Of a DNA stretch of 47,949 bases, positions 1-9,500 are shown one piece after another; the stretch's first letter is position 1, and every line of letters begins with the position of its first letter. The DNA is taken from contig JAKIVU010000006.1 of assembly GCA_022750375.1 (NCBI GenBank), positions 8,553 to 56,501 of the forward strand. The letters run 5' to 3'. The stretch comes from Thermoplasmata archaeon (GTDB taxonomy: Archaea > Thermoplasmatota > Thermoplasmata > Lutacidiplasmatales > UBA184). A program made the translations under genes and the position numbers. The notes under the pieces are model-generated. The model saw only the letters and a list, made by a program, of their open reading frames with translations, was not told where the DNA came from and searched no databases.

Positions 1-336
1 TCTCGACCGTTCCCGAGATCCGGACCGAGCGACGCGCCGGGTCCTCGGCGACGATATTCAACCCCCGAGATTTGGTGAACGAACGGACCACCTCGAGGTC
101 CTCCGCGCGGGCCCCGTGGGCGGCCGCAAACTCCTCTCGAGTGAGATGCGTACGGTTCCGAAGCGGTCGACGCCCCAACTCCTCGAGCGACGGGGGCGGT
201 CCCGCCCGCGAGCCCCGCCGCAAGACGACGGTGACCTCCGCGATCTCGTGCCGGTCGGTCGGCCCCGTTCGGCGTGCGCCCGCGAGGATTTGCCGTTCAC
301 TTCCCGGCAACTCCACGGAACTCTCTCCGGCCTCCA
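1..336 (-). CDS. S53 (sedolisin/kumamolisin-like) peptidase, N-terminal activation (pro-)domain, truncated by window edge
   Basis: Reverse translation from ATG at 336: MEAGESSVELPGSERQILAGARRTGPTDRHEIAEVTVVLRRGSRAGPPPSLEELGRRPLRNRTHLTREEFAAAHGARAEDLEVVRSFTKSRGLNIVAEDPARRSVRISGTVE. This resembles a pro-kumamolisin domain; the frame is open to the window edge. Confidence 0.7.
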
Positions 337-423
337 TGTGCTCCGCCTCCGCCTCTTCCCGAGGGCCTCGGAATGAATACGCTCGTCGACCGGCCGAGGA
401 GCGGGGGTTCGTCCCGACAGCGG

Positions 424-1974
424 CTACCCTTCGGGATGGGAAAACGAGTCCTGGAACGCCCGGGCGCCGAACGGACGTCCGGTCAGTTCACGGATTCGCG
501 GAACCCAGTCGTAGAGCGACCCGGGCGCGAACCAGTTACGGGTCAGCCAGGGTCCGACGCGGCGATTCGGCCAGAGCGGCTCTCCGAACCGTTCGCGCAG
601 GGTGCTCGCCAACTGGTGATGGAAGAGTTTCGCGAGAAGGTAGTTCGGCGCGTACGACGGAAGGTCGATGTAGAACGAATCGACGAACGTGTGCGCGGGG
701 TATTCGTCGTACCCGAACAGACGTCGCTCGAATCGATGTGCCTCCGGCATCGGGTCGCGGTCGGGGTCGCGGTAGAGCGCCTGCTCGATCCGGATCCAGT
801 GCGTGATCGAGGCGGCTTCCGCGAGTTCGTCGTCGCGCCGCGCGGCCGCAAAGGAGCGTGCCTGATCGCGGGAGATCCCGTTCTGCATCGACAGCGACCG
901 TTCGTTCTTCGCCACCCCCTCGAACAGGCTGCCGATCCCCTCGTGGAACCCGCCAAATCCCGGGACGTTCTCGTGCCAGCGGAGCAGATGCCGGGGCGAC
1001 CGGATGGACGCCGAGTGGACCGCGTGGCCGACTTCGTGGAACATTACGCTGTAGGCGTGCCACCCCGGTTGGGGGTGCACCAGGATCCGAACGTCGCGGG
1101 GAGGGTCCGGGGCGAGCGTCAGCCCACCGGCGGTCAGGTCGTGGAAGACGACCCGGAATCGCATCCGCTCCGTGGGGAAGCCCCACTCCTTGACGGCGCG
1201 AAGGATCGTCGGGAGCATCGAACGCATCGGGAACGACCCGACCGGAAGGGAGGCGCGTCGATGTCGTTCGTAGTGGGGATCCCACGGGTACCAACCGGCG
1301 GCGTCTGTCCCGCTTCGGGCCCGGTCGTGCATCGCATGAAGGTAGGGCCTCGCGTGGCGGGTCACCGCCTCCCCCAGCGCCTCGATCCGTGACGGAGTGA
1401 ATCCTTCGTGACCGAGACGCAGCTCGGCGAACGTGCGGTATCCCAGGGCGCGCGCCCGTTCGTTCCGGATTCGGATCAGGTCGCGGAGGGCCCCTTCCAT
1501 CGGCCGGTAGAGCGGCTCCAGTGCGTAGTACGCTCGCCGCCGGTTCGCGGGATTCGGGTCCTCGCGGACCGTTCGATAGATCACCGCACGGTTGACCCGC
1601 TGTCCTTTCCAGAGCGGCCGGAACGCGACCGCACGACGTTCCAGTGCGCTCCGAGCGCGCACCACGTCCGGGTGCTGTTCGACCTGGGTGTCGAGGAGGA
1701 TCCGTTCGAGCAGCTCGAGCCGTCGCCGCAGGAGGAACGGCCACGGCCGACGGGAGGCGGAACGGACCCAGCGCAGGATGCGTTCGTCCGAAAGCAGGGC
1801 ACCGCGTCGGAGTTGCCAAGCCTCCGACCCGTGAGAGGAGCGTCCCGTGCTGAGATTCCAATCGGCGATGAGGATCGCCTGGTCGAATCGTTCGAGCCGA
1901 AGGTCGAGGTCCAGAATGAACCGCCGACCGTCCCCGGCCGTGGGCGTCGTGGGAATCGAGAGCTCGGTCGTGAC
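424..1974 (-). CDS. M3-like (oligoendopeptidase F-type) zinc metallopeptidase; 5' end uncertain
   Basis: HEVGH zinc motif (SVMFHEVGHAVH) and downstream ENVPGFGGFHEGIGSLFE. Track ORF is 424..1665 (GTG), but the frame stays open and coding-like (FILDLDLRLERFDQAILIADWNLSTGRSSHGSEAWQL) up to the ksgA stop. Confidence 0.75.
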   Translation of the reverse strand, partial: VTTELSIPTTPTAGDGRRFILDLDLRLERFDQAILIADWNLSTGRSSHGSEAWQLRRGALLSDERILRWVRSASRRPWPFLLRRRLELLERILLDTQVEQHPDVVRARSALERRAVAFRPLWKGQRVNRAVIYRTVREDPNPANRRRAYYALEPLYRPMEGALRDLIRIRNERARALGYRTFAELRLGHEGFTPSRIEALGEAVTRHARPYLHAMHDRARSGTDAAGWYPWDPHYERHRRASLPVGSFPMRSMLPTILRAVKEWGFPTERMRFRVVFHDLTAGGLTLAPDPPRDVRILVHPQPGWHAYSVMFHEVGHAVHSASIRSPRHLLRWHENVPGFGGFHEGIGSLFEGVAKNERSLSMQNGISRDQARSFAAARRDDELAEAASITHWIRIEQALYRDPDRDPMPEAHRFERRLFGYDEYPAHTFVDSFYIDLPSYAPNYLLAKLFHHQLASTLRERFGEPLWPNRRVGPWLTRNWFAPGSLYDWVPRIRELTGRPFGARAFQDSFSHPEG

Positions 1975-2019
1975 CGGCGAAGGTCCCCGGGGCCGATAAG
2001 CCGGCGCCGCCCGCCGACC

Positions 2020-2895
2020 TCACTCTAGGCGCTGGGTCAGTGCGAGGAACGCCTCGGGCGGGAGGTCTTCGGGGCGGAGTCTCGCCCAGTCCGCGGGCCA
2101 ACCGGCGTCGCGGGCGAGCGCGTCGGCTCCGCGGGAGGGAGTCGCCAACCGGGGCAGAAGGTTCCCGAGTTGCTTTCGCCGGGACGAGAAGAGCGCGCGG
2201 ACGACGCGCTCGAACGTTGGTACGGAGGCGACCGGGAGCGGTCCCATCCGGGCGATGTGCACCCCGAGCCGGCTCTCCACCTCCGGCACCGGGGAGAATG
2301 CGGTCGCCGCCACCGTCCGGAACAGCTCGACCTCCCCATACAGTCGGGCGAGCAGGCTGAGCCGCCCGTACCGCTTCGAGCCCGGGCCGGCCGCGAGCCG
2401 CTCGGCGACTTCCCGCTGGACCAGGAAGACGATCCGACGGGTCCGGGCCTCGAACAGGCGGATGAGGATCGGCGTCGCGACGGAGTAGGGAAGGTTTCCG
2501 ACCACGCCCGCCGCCGCCGGGAGTTCGACCTCCAAGGCGTCCCCCACGACCACCTGGATGCGGTCGCCGAACGTCGACCGAAGGTATCCGGCCAGCCTGG
2601 GGTCGCGTTCGATCACCGTCAGCGGCGAGATCCCGCGTCGCAGCAGGGCGGCGGTCAGAATGCCGAGTCCGCCCCCGATCTCCACGACCGGCTGCCCGGG
2701 CGTCACGTCGAGGAGTGCGGCTTCGGCATCCGCGACGAACGGGTCCGTCAGGAATGACTGGCCCCAGCTCTTGGCGGGGCGGACGCCCAACGCCGCGAGC
2801 GTGCGCCGGATATCCTCCGGACGTTCGGGGACCCCGAACCCCGAGGGGGCGGGTGGTTTACGGGGCGACGAAGAGGCGGTACTTGTCCTCGACAC
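2020..2895 (-). CDS. ksgA: 16S rRNA (adenine-N6,N6)-dimethyltransferase, KsgA/Dim1 family
   Basis: SWGQSFLTDPFVADAEA, VVEIGGGLGILTAALL, GNLPYSVATPIL motifs. Confidence 0.93.
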   Translation of the reverse strand: MSRTSTASSSPRKPPAPSGFGVPERPEDIRRTLAALGVRPAKSWGQSFLTDPFVADAEAALLDVTPGQPVVEIGGGLGILTAALLRRGISPLTVIERDPRLAGYLRSTFGDRIQVVVGDALEVELPAAAGVVGNLPYSVATPILIRLFEARTRRIVFLVQREVAERLAAGPGSKRYGRLSLLARLYGEVELFRTVAATAFSPVPEVESRLGVHIARMGPLPVASVPTFERVVRALFSSRRKQLGNLLPRLATPSRGADALARDAGWPADWARLRPEDLPPEAFLALTQRLE

Positions 2896-3403
2896 CGCTC
2901 AATTCCTGTTCGATCCGTCCGACGATCAGCTTCTCCGGGTTCTTCAGATGGCACCGCTGCTCGAGGTCCGCGAAGCTCGCGTACGCGGCGCGCTTGCGCT
3001 CGTCCACGATCTGCTGCATCGTTTTCTTCCCGATACCGGGCAGCAGCTCGAGCAAATGGAAACGGCGCGAAACCGCCGGCGACTCGTTGAAGAATCGGAG
3101 GTAGCGGGGCTCGTTCGACTTCACGATCTTCTCCAGGGTCCCCGTGAGCTCCGAGCGTCCCGAAACCGTGAGTTCATCGTAGCCGATCCGGCGCCGAACG
3201 TGGTCGATCGGGGGCGGCGTCCCCGACACCGGAACGAGCGGGATCCGCCCCCCGGCGACGAGCTTCGCGCCCGTCTTTGGCACCAGCTCGAACAGCTTCA
3301 GCTCGTCCTCGCCGATCGCGAGGGCGAGAGGTTCCCGGTGAAATCCCCGCTCAGTCTGCCGACCGTTCGGCAGGTAATCCAAGATGTACGCGTAATTCTC
3401 CAC
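2858..3403 (-). CDS. DUF655 family protein (archaeal, HhH-like)
   Basis: MENYAYILDYLPNG... LLPGIGKKTMQQIVDERK; located between rpoF and ksgA as in many archaea. Confidence 0.88.
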   Translation of the reverse strand: MENYAYILDYLPNGRQTERGFHREPLALAIGEDELKLFELVPKTGAKLVAGGRIPLVPVSGTPPPIDHVRRRIGYDELTVSGRSELTGTLEKIVKSNEPRYLRFFNESPAVSRRFHLLELLPGIGKKTMQQIVDERKRAAYASFADLEQRCHLKNPEKLIVGRIEQELSGVEDKYRLFVAP

Positions 3404-3418
3404 GGGCCGGACCCCCGA

Positions 3419-3733
3419 TCATCGGTGCTGTGCCACGATCTCGAGGAGTCGCGTGATCTGCGCCTCGTCGAGCACGACCCGCTCCTTCGAGAACAGGAGT
3501 CGGATCTCTTCCGGGTACTGTGGCAGGGTATCGGCGACCTTGACGGCGACGGTCGCGTCGACGAACGGGAGGGTGCGCAGCTCGGCGATCAGCTTGTCCG
3601 TCGCCTCGGTCGAGAGGCGCGCGAACAGTTCCGCGTGCTGGAGGGCGAGACCGGCCTCGCGAGGGAGCGTGCGGTGGGTCGCCTCGTCGGTGAGGAGGTC
3701 CTTCACGCGGGACAGGGAGACCGGTTCAGGCAT
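3419..3733 (-). CDS. rpoF: DNA-directed RNA polymerase subunit F (Rpb4-like)
   Basis: 104 aa protein between L21e and DUF655; C-terminus resembles RpoF/Rpb4. Confidence 0.88.
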   Translation of the reverse strand: MPEPVSLSRVKDLLTDEATHRTLPREAGLALQHAELFARLSTEATDKLIAELRTLPFVDATVAVKVADTLPQYPEEIRLLFSKERVVLDEAQITRLLEIVAQHR

Positions 3734-4040
3734 GGGACCCTCCGGTAGGGCCGACCGGGAGCAGATGGACCGGGGTCGCGATGAGTTCCTTCAATTTTCC
3801 ACCGTCGTGGAACTGGATCCGGTACGCCCGCCCGGATTTCGCCACGACCGTGCAGACGCGGCCCTGGTACCGGGGGTGAGGCTGCCCGTGCGGGTCGGAC
3901 GGCTCGATCCGGACCATGACCTTCTCGCCGATCTTGAACTCGCGCAGGAACCGGGTCACGGGGGGCATGCCCCGCTCGCGTACCTTCTTCGTGAATACGC
4001 CGCGCGAGCGGGAGCGGAACCCCTTGGAACTCTTGACCAT
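3726..4040 (-). CDS. rpl21e: 50S ribosomal protein L21e
   Basis: MVKSSKGFRSRSRGVFTKKVRERGMPPVTRFLREFKIGEKV typical L21e. Confidence 0.95.
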   Translation of the reverse strand: MVKSSKGFRSRSRGVFTKKVRERGMPPVTRFLREFKIGEKVMVRIEPSDPHGQPHPRYQGRVCTVVAKSGRAYRIQFHDGGKLKELIATPVHLLPVGPTGGSHA

Positions 4041-5279
4041 CTACGCCACCTCCGTATCGTGGATCTCCATCACATCGAGAAAGTCGACCTTGAGCGGGAC
4101 TCCGAGGAGCGCGGCGAGACTCGGTTCGGTGCGACCTCCATCTCCTTCCACCCACTCCTTGACGTACGTACCGGCCTCGGTCCTCAGGTCGAGCGTGAAC
4201 CGTCCCTCGGAAGCATCCACCAGACGTGCGGCGACGATCCGCCGCGTTCGTACGCGGTCGGCTCGACGATGCGCAACGCGGGTGGGGGTCCGCTGGGCGA
4301 TCGCTCGGGCCAGCGCGAGGTCCAAGGCCTCATTAACCTTTGCCACCGAAGCGGTCCCGACGACGCCGACACGGTAGCTCTTGTCCGGGCTGGCTTCCTT
4401 CACGCGGACGACATCCGGGGCATCGGCCGGAGCGAGTTCGAGCACCTCCACCCGTCCGGCGGCGCTCCGCGCGAGTTCCGCGGCGATCCACGTGAGGTCG
4501 AGCGTGCGGTGGCGGGGACGGAGCAGTTCCAGGACGAACGGCCGTCCCCGGCCGAGCATCCGGGCGTCGATATCCTCGCGTCCCATCCCGTGGAACCGGC
4601 TGCCCTCCCCTCCCGTCGCGGTGAGGAACGGCGCGGCGGCGATCTCCTCGACGCTTTCCGCGTACGTTTTTCCGGTGCCGCCGCACGTGTCACAGCCGCG
4701 ACCCTGGCATCGACGGCAGGGCCACCGGGTCTGGGGGAGCGTGCGGTCGAGTTTTCGATACCGACCCTGGATGTACACGGGGAGGACCGTGAGGTCGACC
4801 CGGCCTACGGCAAGGTCGGCGAGGAAGACGACGTCCGGACGCACGGTGCCTCCGGACGCCCCGCTGCGAGCTTCGATCCGCTTTCCGAGCTCCCGGTTGA
4901 ACGCGGAACGGATACTTTCCCCCCACTCCGTCCCGACCTCGACCCAGAGCGACTCTTCCCGGGCGAGGAGCTCGGGCTCCCATCGCGAGCCACAGGTGAA
5001 GCGGTGCCACTCGAACCCTTCGGCTGCCCGGATCGACCGGTCGACCCAGGCGTCCGAGCGCCCGAAGACGCCCTCGCATACCGGGCACGCGGTCGCGACC
5101 GGGGGGGAACCATCGCCGAGGATCGCCTCGATGCGGGCGGCGCGCTCCGGGTTCGTGAGGCCGTGTCCCAGCCGACCGAACAATCGCCCGAAGCATTCGG
5201 GGCAGAGGCCTCTCGTGCGCGCACGACGCGCGGCGGCGAGCGCGCTCTCGGGGACGTCGAACGTCACGGGGTCCGGCAC
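4041..5279 (-). CDS. pus10: tRNA pseudouridine(54/55) synthase Pus10
   Basis: N-terminal CPECFGRLFG/CPVCEG zinc-binding region; C-terminal RRADRVRTRRIVAARL and LRTEAGTYVKEWVEGDGGRTEPSLAALLG. Confidence 0.92.
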   Translation of the reverse strand: MPDPVTFDVPESALAAARRARTRGLCPECFGRLFGRLGHGLTNPERAARIEAILGDGSPPVATACPVCEGVFGRSDAWVDRSIRAAEGFEWHRFTCGSRWEPELLAREESLWVEVGTEWGESIRSAFNRELGKRIEARSGASGGTVRPDVVFLADLAVGRVDLTVLPVYIQGRYRKLDRTLPQTRWPCRRCQGRGCDTCGGTGKTYAESVEEIAAAPFLTATGGEGSRFHGMGREDIDARMLGRGRPFVLELLRPRHRTLDLTWIAAELARSAAGRVEVLELAPADAPDVVRVKEASPDKSYRVGVVGTASVAKVNEALDLALARAIAQRTPTRVAHRRADRVRTRRIVAARLVDASEGRFTLDLRTEAGTYVKEWVEGDGGRTEPSLAALLGVPLKVDFLDVMEIHDTEVA

Positions 5280-5378
5280 GGCGTCGGCACCGTCGGCGAG
5301 GGTTAAGGTTCTCCTCGGGAGCGCTGCGTCCGGCCGGCCAGCTATTTAGACGCTCGAGGGATGGGTCTCGCGGGCGAC

Positions 5379-5774
5379 ATGGCATCGATCACGGAAGCGG
5401 AACTCACCCGAGCCATCGAGCGGACCTTGGTTTCCCAAGGAAAGATGACCCCGCCCGAAGCCCGAACGACGGCCCGGATGGTCCTCGGCTACTTCGGTCT
5501 CGACGACGCCGTGCTCGACAACAAGCTGTCGAGCGAGGACCGGGACCGGTTCTACCAGCTCGAGGAGGAGGGGCTGCTCACGAGCGAGGAGGAGGACGCG
5601 ACCGTCTCCCGAGGGAAGACCTGGCGGATCCACTATTGGCTGCTCAAGAAGGCCCGCATCCGCGACGTGGGTCAGGCCGGTGACGCACCGGCGACCGAGG
5701 ACGCCGGCACCGTCTATCGGGACATCGGGGAATCCGACTGGAAGCACCGTGCGGACCCCCCGCGCGGGTCGTAG
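5379..5774 (+). CDS. conserved archaeal hypothetical protein (possibly DUF6015-like)
   Basis: ORF 5361..5774; ATG at 5379 (MASITEAELTRAIERTL...) preferred because a TATA-like CTATTTAG lies about 33 nt upstream. Confidence 0.6.
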   Translation: MASITEAELTRAIERTLVSQGKMTPPEARTTARMVLGYFGLDDAVLDNKLSSEDRDRFYQLEEEGLLTSEEEDATVSRGKTWRIHYWLLKKARIRDVGQAGDAPATEDAGTVYRDIGESDWKHRADPPRGS

Positions 5775-5785
5775 TCTTCCGGAGG

Positions 5786-6610
5786 TCACTTGCCGCCGGG
5801 TCGGCGGCGTCCCGCGTGGGGCAGTAGCGCCGGGTAGTCCGCGACCGCGATCACGGTGCGCACGTGCTCGATCGCCGCGAAGGCGAACGTGATCGCCGCG
5901 AGCAGCGCGGCGAACGAGGCGAGGGAGATCGTGAGTCCGGAGAATCCGAACAGCAGGAGGATCGCGGCGAGGGAAGCGAGCGCGTTGAAGCTGGCGTGCA
6001 TCCCGACCGCGAGCAGATAGTACGAGCCCGTGCCGGGCCCGGCGACGTTGAACCGGCTCCGCGCGTACCCGTAGCCGAACATCCCCGTGGAGCTTCCGTG
6101 CAGCAGGACGCTCGATACGCTCCGAACGAGGATCAGGGCGATCCCGGCCTCGAGCCCTCCCACGAGGTAAGCCGAGAGCCCGTAGAGAAATGTCTCGAAG
6201 AAGCCGAATCCGAGGCCGACCGAGGCGCCGAACACCGGTCCGTCCGCCACCGACCGGATCTGGTCCCGATAGGCGTACACCCCGGACCCCTTCAGGGCCT
6301 CTTCGACGAACGGCGCGACGATGAGGACGAGGAAGAACGCTCCCAGCGAGGAATTACCGTTCAGGAACAGGAACTCCGGACCGGGGTAGGTTTGGCTCAC
6401 GCTCGTGCCGAGGCCCACGATGAGCGCTTCGAGGATCGCCGCGACGACCGTCGCAAAGAACGCCCCGTAGACGAACGCGTTGAGGATCGGTCCCCACGAC
6501 GCCGCTTGGAATCGCTCGGTCCGACGGACCCAGGTGAGGTAGAGGAGCGCCGGGACCAGGGAGACGAGGATCAGGATGAGGAGGTCGGAGATGGCGTCGA
6601 ATGCGCTCAT
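5786..6610 (-). CDS. PrsW family intramembrane metalloprotease-like protein
   Basis: Multiple TM segments, EEALK motif (APFVEEALKGSG), FGFFET and LLHGSSTGMFGYG. Confidence 0.8.
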   Translation of the reverse strand: MSAFDAISDLLILILVSLVPALLYLTWVRRTERFQAASWGPILNAFVYGAFFATVVAAILEALIVGLGTSVSQTYPGPEFLFLNGNSSLGAFFLVLIVAPFVEEALKGSGVYAYRDQIRSVADGPVFGASVGLGFGFFETFLYGLSAYLVGGLEAGIALILVRSVSSVLLHGSSTGMFGYGYARSRFNVAGPGTGSYYLLAVGMHASFNALASLAAILLLFGFSGLTISLASFAALLAAITFAFAAIEHVRTVIAVADYPALLPHAGRRRPGGK

Positions 6611-7530
6611 CCGGGCGCCCCCGGGGCAGGGTACTTGTAGAATCCCTCGCCGGATTTACGACCGAACCGCTTCGCCGCGACCATCGTCCGTAGGAGCGGG
6701 CAGGCCCGGTACCGTGGGTCCCGGAAGCCGTCCCACAGGACGTCGAGGATTGCGAGGGCCGTATCGATCCCGACGAGGTCCGCGAGCTCGAACGGACCCA
6801 TCGGGTGGTGGAAGCCGAGCTTGTAGGCGGTGTCGATGTCGTCCCGCGCCGCGACACCCTCGTAGAGCATCCAGGCCGCCTCGTTGAGGAGGACCGCGAG
6901 CGCCCGCGTGGTGACGAACCCGGGGGTGTCGCGCGACGTCACGACGGTCTTGCCGAGGCTGACGGCGAACCGACGGGCTTCCTCGACCACCTCGGGCCGG
7001 GTCGTGTGACCGGGGATCAGTTCGACGAGCGACATCCGGAGGACCGGATTGAAAAAGTGGAGCCCGACCAGTCGACCGGGATCCTTCAACTCCTGCGCGA
7101 TCGAGGTGATCGGGAGGGAGGAGGTATTGGACGCGAGGAGCGCGGACGGCTGGGCGATCTCCTCGATCTGACGGAACACGTCGCGTTTCATGGCGAGGTT
7201 CTCGGGCGCCGCCTCGATCACGATCTGGGCGGACTCGACACGACGGAGTCCGATCGCCACGTCGATGCGTGCGACCGCGGCTTCCTTGTCTCCCGGCCCG
7301 AGCGTCCCCTTCTTCACGGCGTGGTCGAGCGCGCGACCCGCGTGGGCGAGGCCCCGACGGGCGAACTCTTCGTTCACATCCTCGAGGGTCACCGGATAAC
7401 CGGCGACGGCGCACTGCGCCGCGATCCCGCTTCCCATGATCCCGGCCCCGACCACGAAGACCCGCTGTTGGACCGATTGCCGCGGGTCGCTGCCCGATTC
7501 GATCACTTCCGGTTCCGGGGCGGCGCTCAT
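6607..7530 (-). CDS. 3-hydroxyacyl-CoA (3-hydroxybutyryl-CoA) dehydrogenase
   Basis: VFVVGAGIMGSGIAAQCAVAGYPVTLEDV, FNPVLRMSLVELIPG, TPGFVTTRALAVLLNEA; ATG at 7530 preferred over track start 7590. Confidence 0.9.
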   Translation of the reverse strand: MSAAPEPEVIESGSDPRQSVQQRVFVVGAGIMGSGIAAQCAVAGYPVTLEDVNEEFARRGLAHAGRALDHAVKKGTLGPGDKEAAVARIDVAIGLRRVESAQIVIEAAPENLAMKRDVFRQIEEIAQPSALLASNTSSLPITSIAQELKDPGRLVGLHFFNPVLRMSLVELIPGHTTRPEVVEEARRFAVSLGKTVVTSRDTPGFVTTRALAVLLNEAAWMLYEGVAARDDIDTAYKLGFHHPMGPFELADLVGIDTALAILDVLWDGFRDPRYRACPLLRTMVAAKRFGRKSGEGFYKYPAPGAPG

Positions 7531-8462
7531 GGGGCTCCCTCCAAGACCGGGGGCGCCCGGACGACCTGGAGGTACTCGCAAGCGCGGCACAAATCACCGG
7601 CGGAGGGGTCACCGCAGGAGCGGCAGCGCGTGGGCGCGCCCGAGGCGTCGTCGCGCGACCATCGGTCGACGAGTCGCTCGTGCGTGCGCAGCAGAGATTG
7701 TCGCGTCCCGGGTTGGGCTTCCTCGAGCTGCCAGACGATCTCACGGAAGAGATTGCGCGACGCTCGACCCGCGTGCGGGCACTCCCCGTGGTCGAACGGG
7801 AGCGCTTTCAATCGCGCGTAGAGGAAGACCTCGCGCTCCGGAACGAGCGCGAGCGGCGCGACGCGCCGAACCAGACCGGGTTGAGGAGTTCGATGGGGAG
7901 CCATTCGGACCAGCCGGTCGAGGTCTCCGTGCACCAGGTTCATCAGTACAGTCTGGGCGAGGTCGTCCAGGTTGAACCCGAGGACGAGCGCGTCGGCGCC
8001 GGCGTCACGGGCCGCCCGGTTCAACAACTGACGTCGCCAGACACCGCAGAACGAGCACGGGATAGTCGACGGCAGCCGGGCCGCGGCCCGGTCGGTCGTC
8101 GTTCCGAGTTCGTCCTCGGCCCGGACGATCCGATGGTCGACCCCGAGCCGGCGCGTGAGGGTCTCCGCCGCGCGGAGCGTGCCCGACCGGTACCCGGCGA
8201 CTCCTTCGTCCACGCTCAGCGCGATCAGGCGAACGGACGGCCGCTCGCGAAAGTAGTCGTCGGACAGCGCGAGGGCGACCGCCGAATCTTTTCCTCCGGA
8301 GAGTGCGACGGCGACCGTGCCCTTACCGAACCGGGGGAGCTGGCGACGGAATTCCTGGCGGACCCGCTCCTCGACGGACCGCACGAAATGGCCGGCGCAC
8401 GCGTGCCCGGCGCGATACGGCTGGTCGATGACCGCAGGTGCGTCACACGCGGAGCAGCGCAC
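7527..8462 (-). CDS. PP-loop ATPase, TIGR00269/Ncs6-TtcA type tRNA thiolation enzyme
   Basis: VALSGGKDSAVAL PP-loop, CSFCGVWRRQLLN, N- and C-terminal CxxC zinc motifs. Confidence 0.87.
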   Translation of the reverse strand: MRCSACDAPAVIDQPYRAGHACAGHFVRSVEERVRQEFRRQLPRFGKGTVAVALSGGKDSAVALALSDDYFRERPSVRLIALSVDEGVAGYRSGTLRAAETLTRRLGVDHRIVRAEDELGTTTDRAAARLPSTIPCSFCGVWRRQLLNRAARDAGADALVLGFNLDDLAQTVLMNLVHGDLDRLVRMAPHRTPQPGLVRRVAPLALVPEREVFLYARLKALPFDHGECPHAGRASRNLFREIVWQLEEAQPGTRQSLLRTHERLVDRWSRDDASGAPTRCRSCGDPSAGDLCRACEYLQVVRAPPVLEGAP

Positions 8463-8528
8463 GGAGGTCGGAACCGCGCTTCTCTATTTGAGGAACGAGC
8501 GCGGCCGGCGGTTCCTCTGCGCGCATAC

Positions 8529-8534
8529 GATTAA
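8529..8534 (+). promoter_or_regulatory. archaeal TATA-like box of xerA
   Basis: GATTAAGAG about 31 nt upstream of the xerA ATG. Confidence 0.5.
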
Positions 8535-8561
8535 GAGCAGAACGTCCGCCAACGAACCGGG

Positions 8562-9476
8562 ATGGCATACACTCGCCTCCCCCCCCGCTCGCCGGGCAAC
8601 TCGCGGCCCGGCGGCACGGATGTCGACCCGAACGCGCCGGCCGGCCCCTTCGACGCCCTGGCGCTCGTCGGACGATTCCAACGGATGCTCCAGTCCCAGG
8701 AACGGAGCCCGTGCACGGTCAAACAGTACGGTCACATCGCCCGCACGTTCCTGGCCTACGCCCAGAAACCGCTCGAGGAGGTGACGCTCCGTGACCTCGA
8801 ATCGTTCCGGGAGTACCTCGTGCTCCAGCGGCACTACTCGAAGAACTCCGTGTACACCACGGTCCGGGGACTCACCTGCCTATTCCGGAACTTTGGCCTC
8901 GCCGTCGCCGACCAACTCGAACCGCCGCGGCGACCCGAGCGCCTCCCCCGCTATCTTTCGGAGGAAGAGATGCATCGGCTCTTCGAGGCGGTGCGCGATT
9001 CTCCCCGCGACAGCGCGATCATTCACGTGCTCGCGTTCGCCGGTCTGCGGGTCAGCGAGGTCTGCCACTTGCAGGTCGAGGACATCGAGTTCGAGACGAA
9101 CATCCTCCACGTCCGCTCCGGCAAGGGCGACAAAGACCGCGAAGTGATCCTGGAGGACCGAACCCGGGCGGCGATCGACCGGTATCTCACCGACCGTACT
9201 CTGGCCGGGGAGTCGAGCCTCCGGCTGTTCGCGGTCGGACCGGTGACCGTGGAACGGATCGTCCGTCGCGCCGCCGGTACGGCCGCCATCCCCCGACGCG
9301 TGACGCCCCACGTCCTCCGGCACACCCTCGCCACCGCGTTGCTCTCCCGAGGGTGCGATATCCGGTACATCCAGAAGCTCCTCGGACACGCCTCGGTCGC
9401 GACGACCCAGATCTACACGCACGTCGACACCCAGGCATTGCGGAACGCCTACCAGCGGGCGAAGCCGGAGTATTAA
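8562..9476 (+). CDS. xerA: tyrosine recombinase XerA/XerC-like
   Basis: Catalytic set visible: FAGLRVSEV (R), KGDKDREV (K), HVLRHTLAT (HxxR), LGHASVATTQIYTHV (H...Y). Confidence 0.9.
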   Translation: MAYTRLPPRSPGNSRPGGTDVDPNAPAGPFDALALVGRFQRMLQSQERSPCTVKQYGHIARTFLAYAQKPLEEVTLRDLESFREYLVLQRHYSKNSVYTTVRGLTCLFRNFGLAVADQLEPPRRPERLPRYLSEEEMHRLFEAVRDSPRDSAIIHVLAFAGLRVSEVCHLQVEDIEFETNILHVRSGKGDKDREVILEDRTRAAIDRYLTDRTLAGESSLRLFAVGPVTVERIVRRAAGTAAIPRRVTPHVLRHTLATALLSRGCDIRYIQKLLGHASVATTQIYTHVDTQALRNAYQRAKPEY

Positions 9477-9500
9477 CGGCCGGGGTTTCTCGGCCCCTTC

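Noticed and set aside
274-1392. 372-aa + ORF opposite the M3-like peptidase
   Set aside because: Antisense shadow ORF: Arg/Gly/Pro-rich, no recognisable domain, and the opposite frame has an HEVGH peptidase.
536-2101. 521-aa - ORF overlapping the peptidase in another frame
   Set aside because: Low-complexity Arg/Pro composition; the competing frame encodes the peptidase. Only its GTG near 2024 is of interest as a possible start before a frameshift.
3453-5306. 617-aa + ORF
   Set aside because: Antisense to rpoF, rpl21e and pus10; no domain content.
8562-9476. Tyrosine recombinase as evidence of an integrated element
   Set aside because: Sequence and context fit chromosomal XerA; no att repeats, tRNA target or phage genes nearby.
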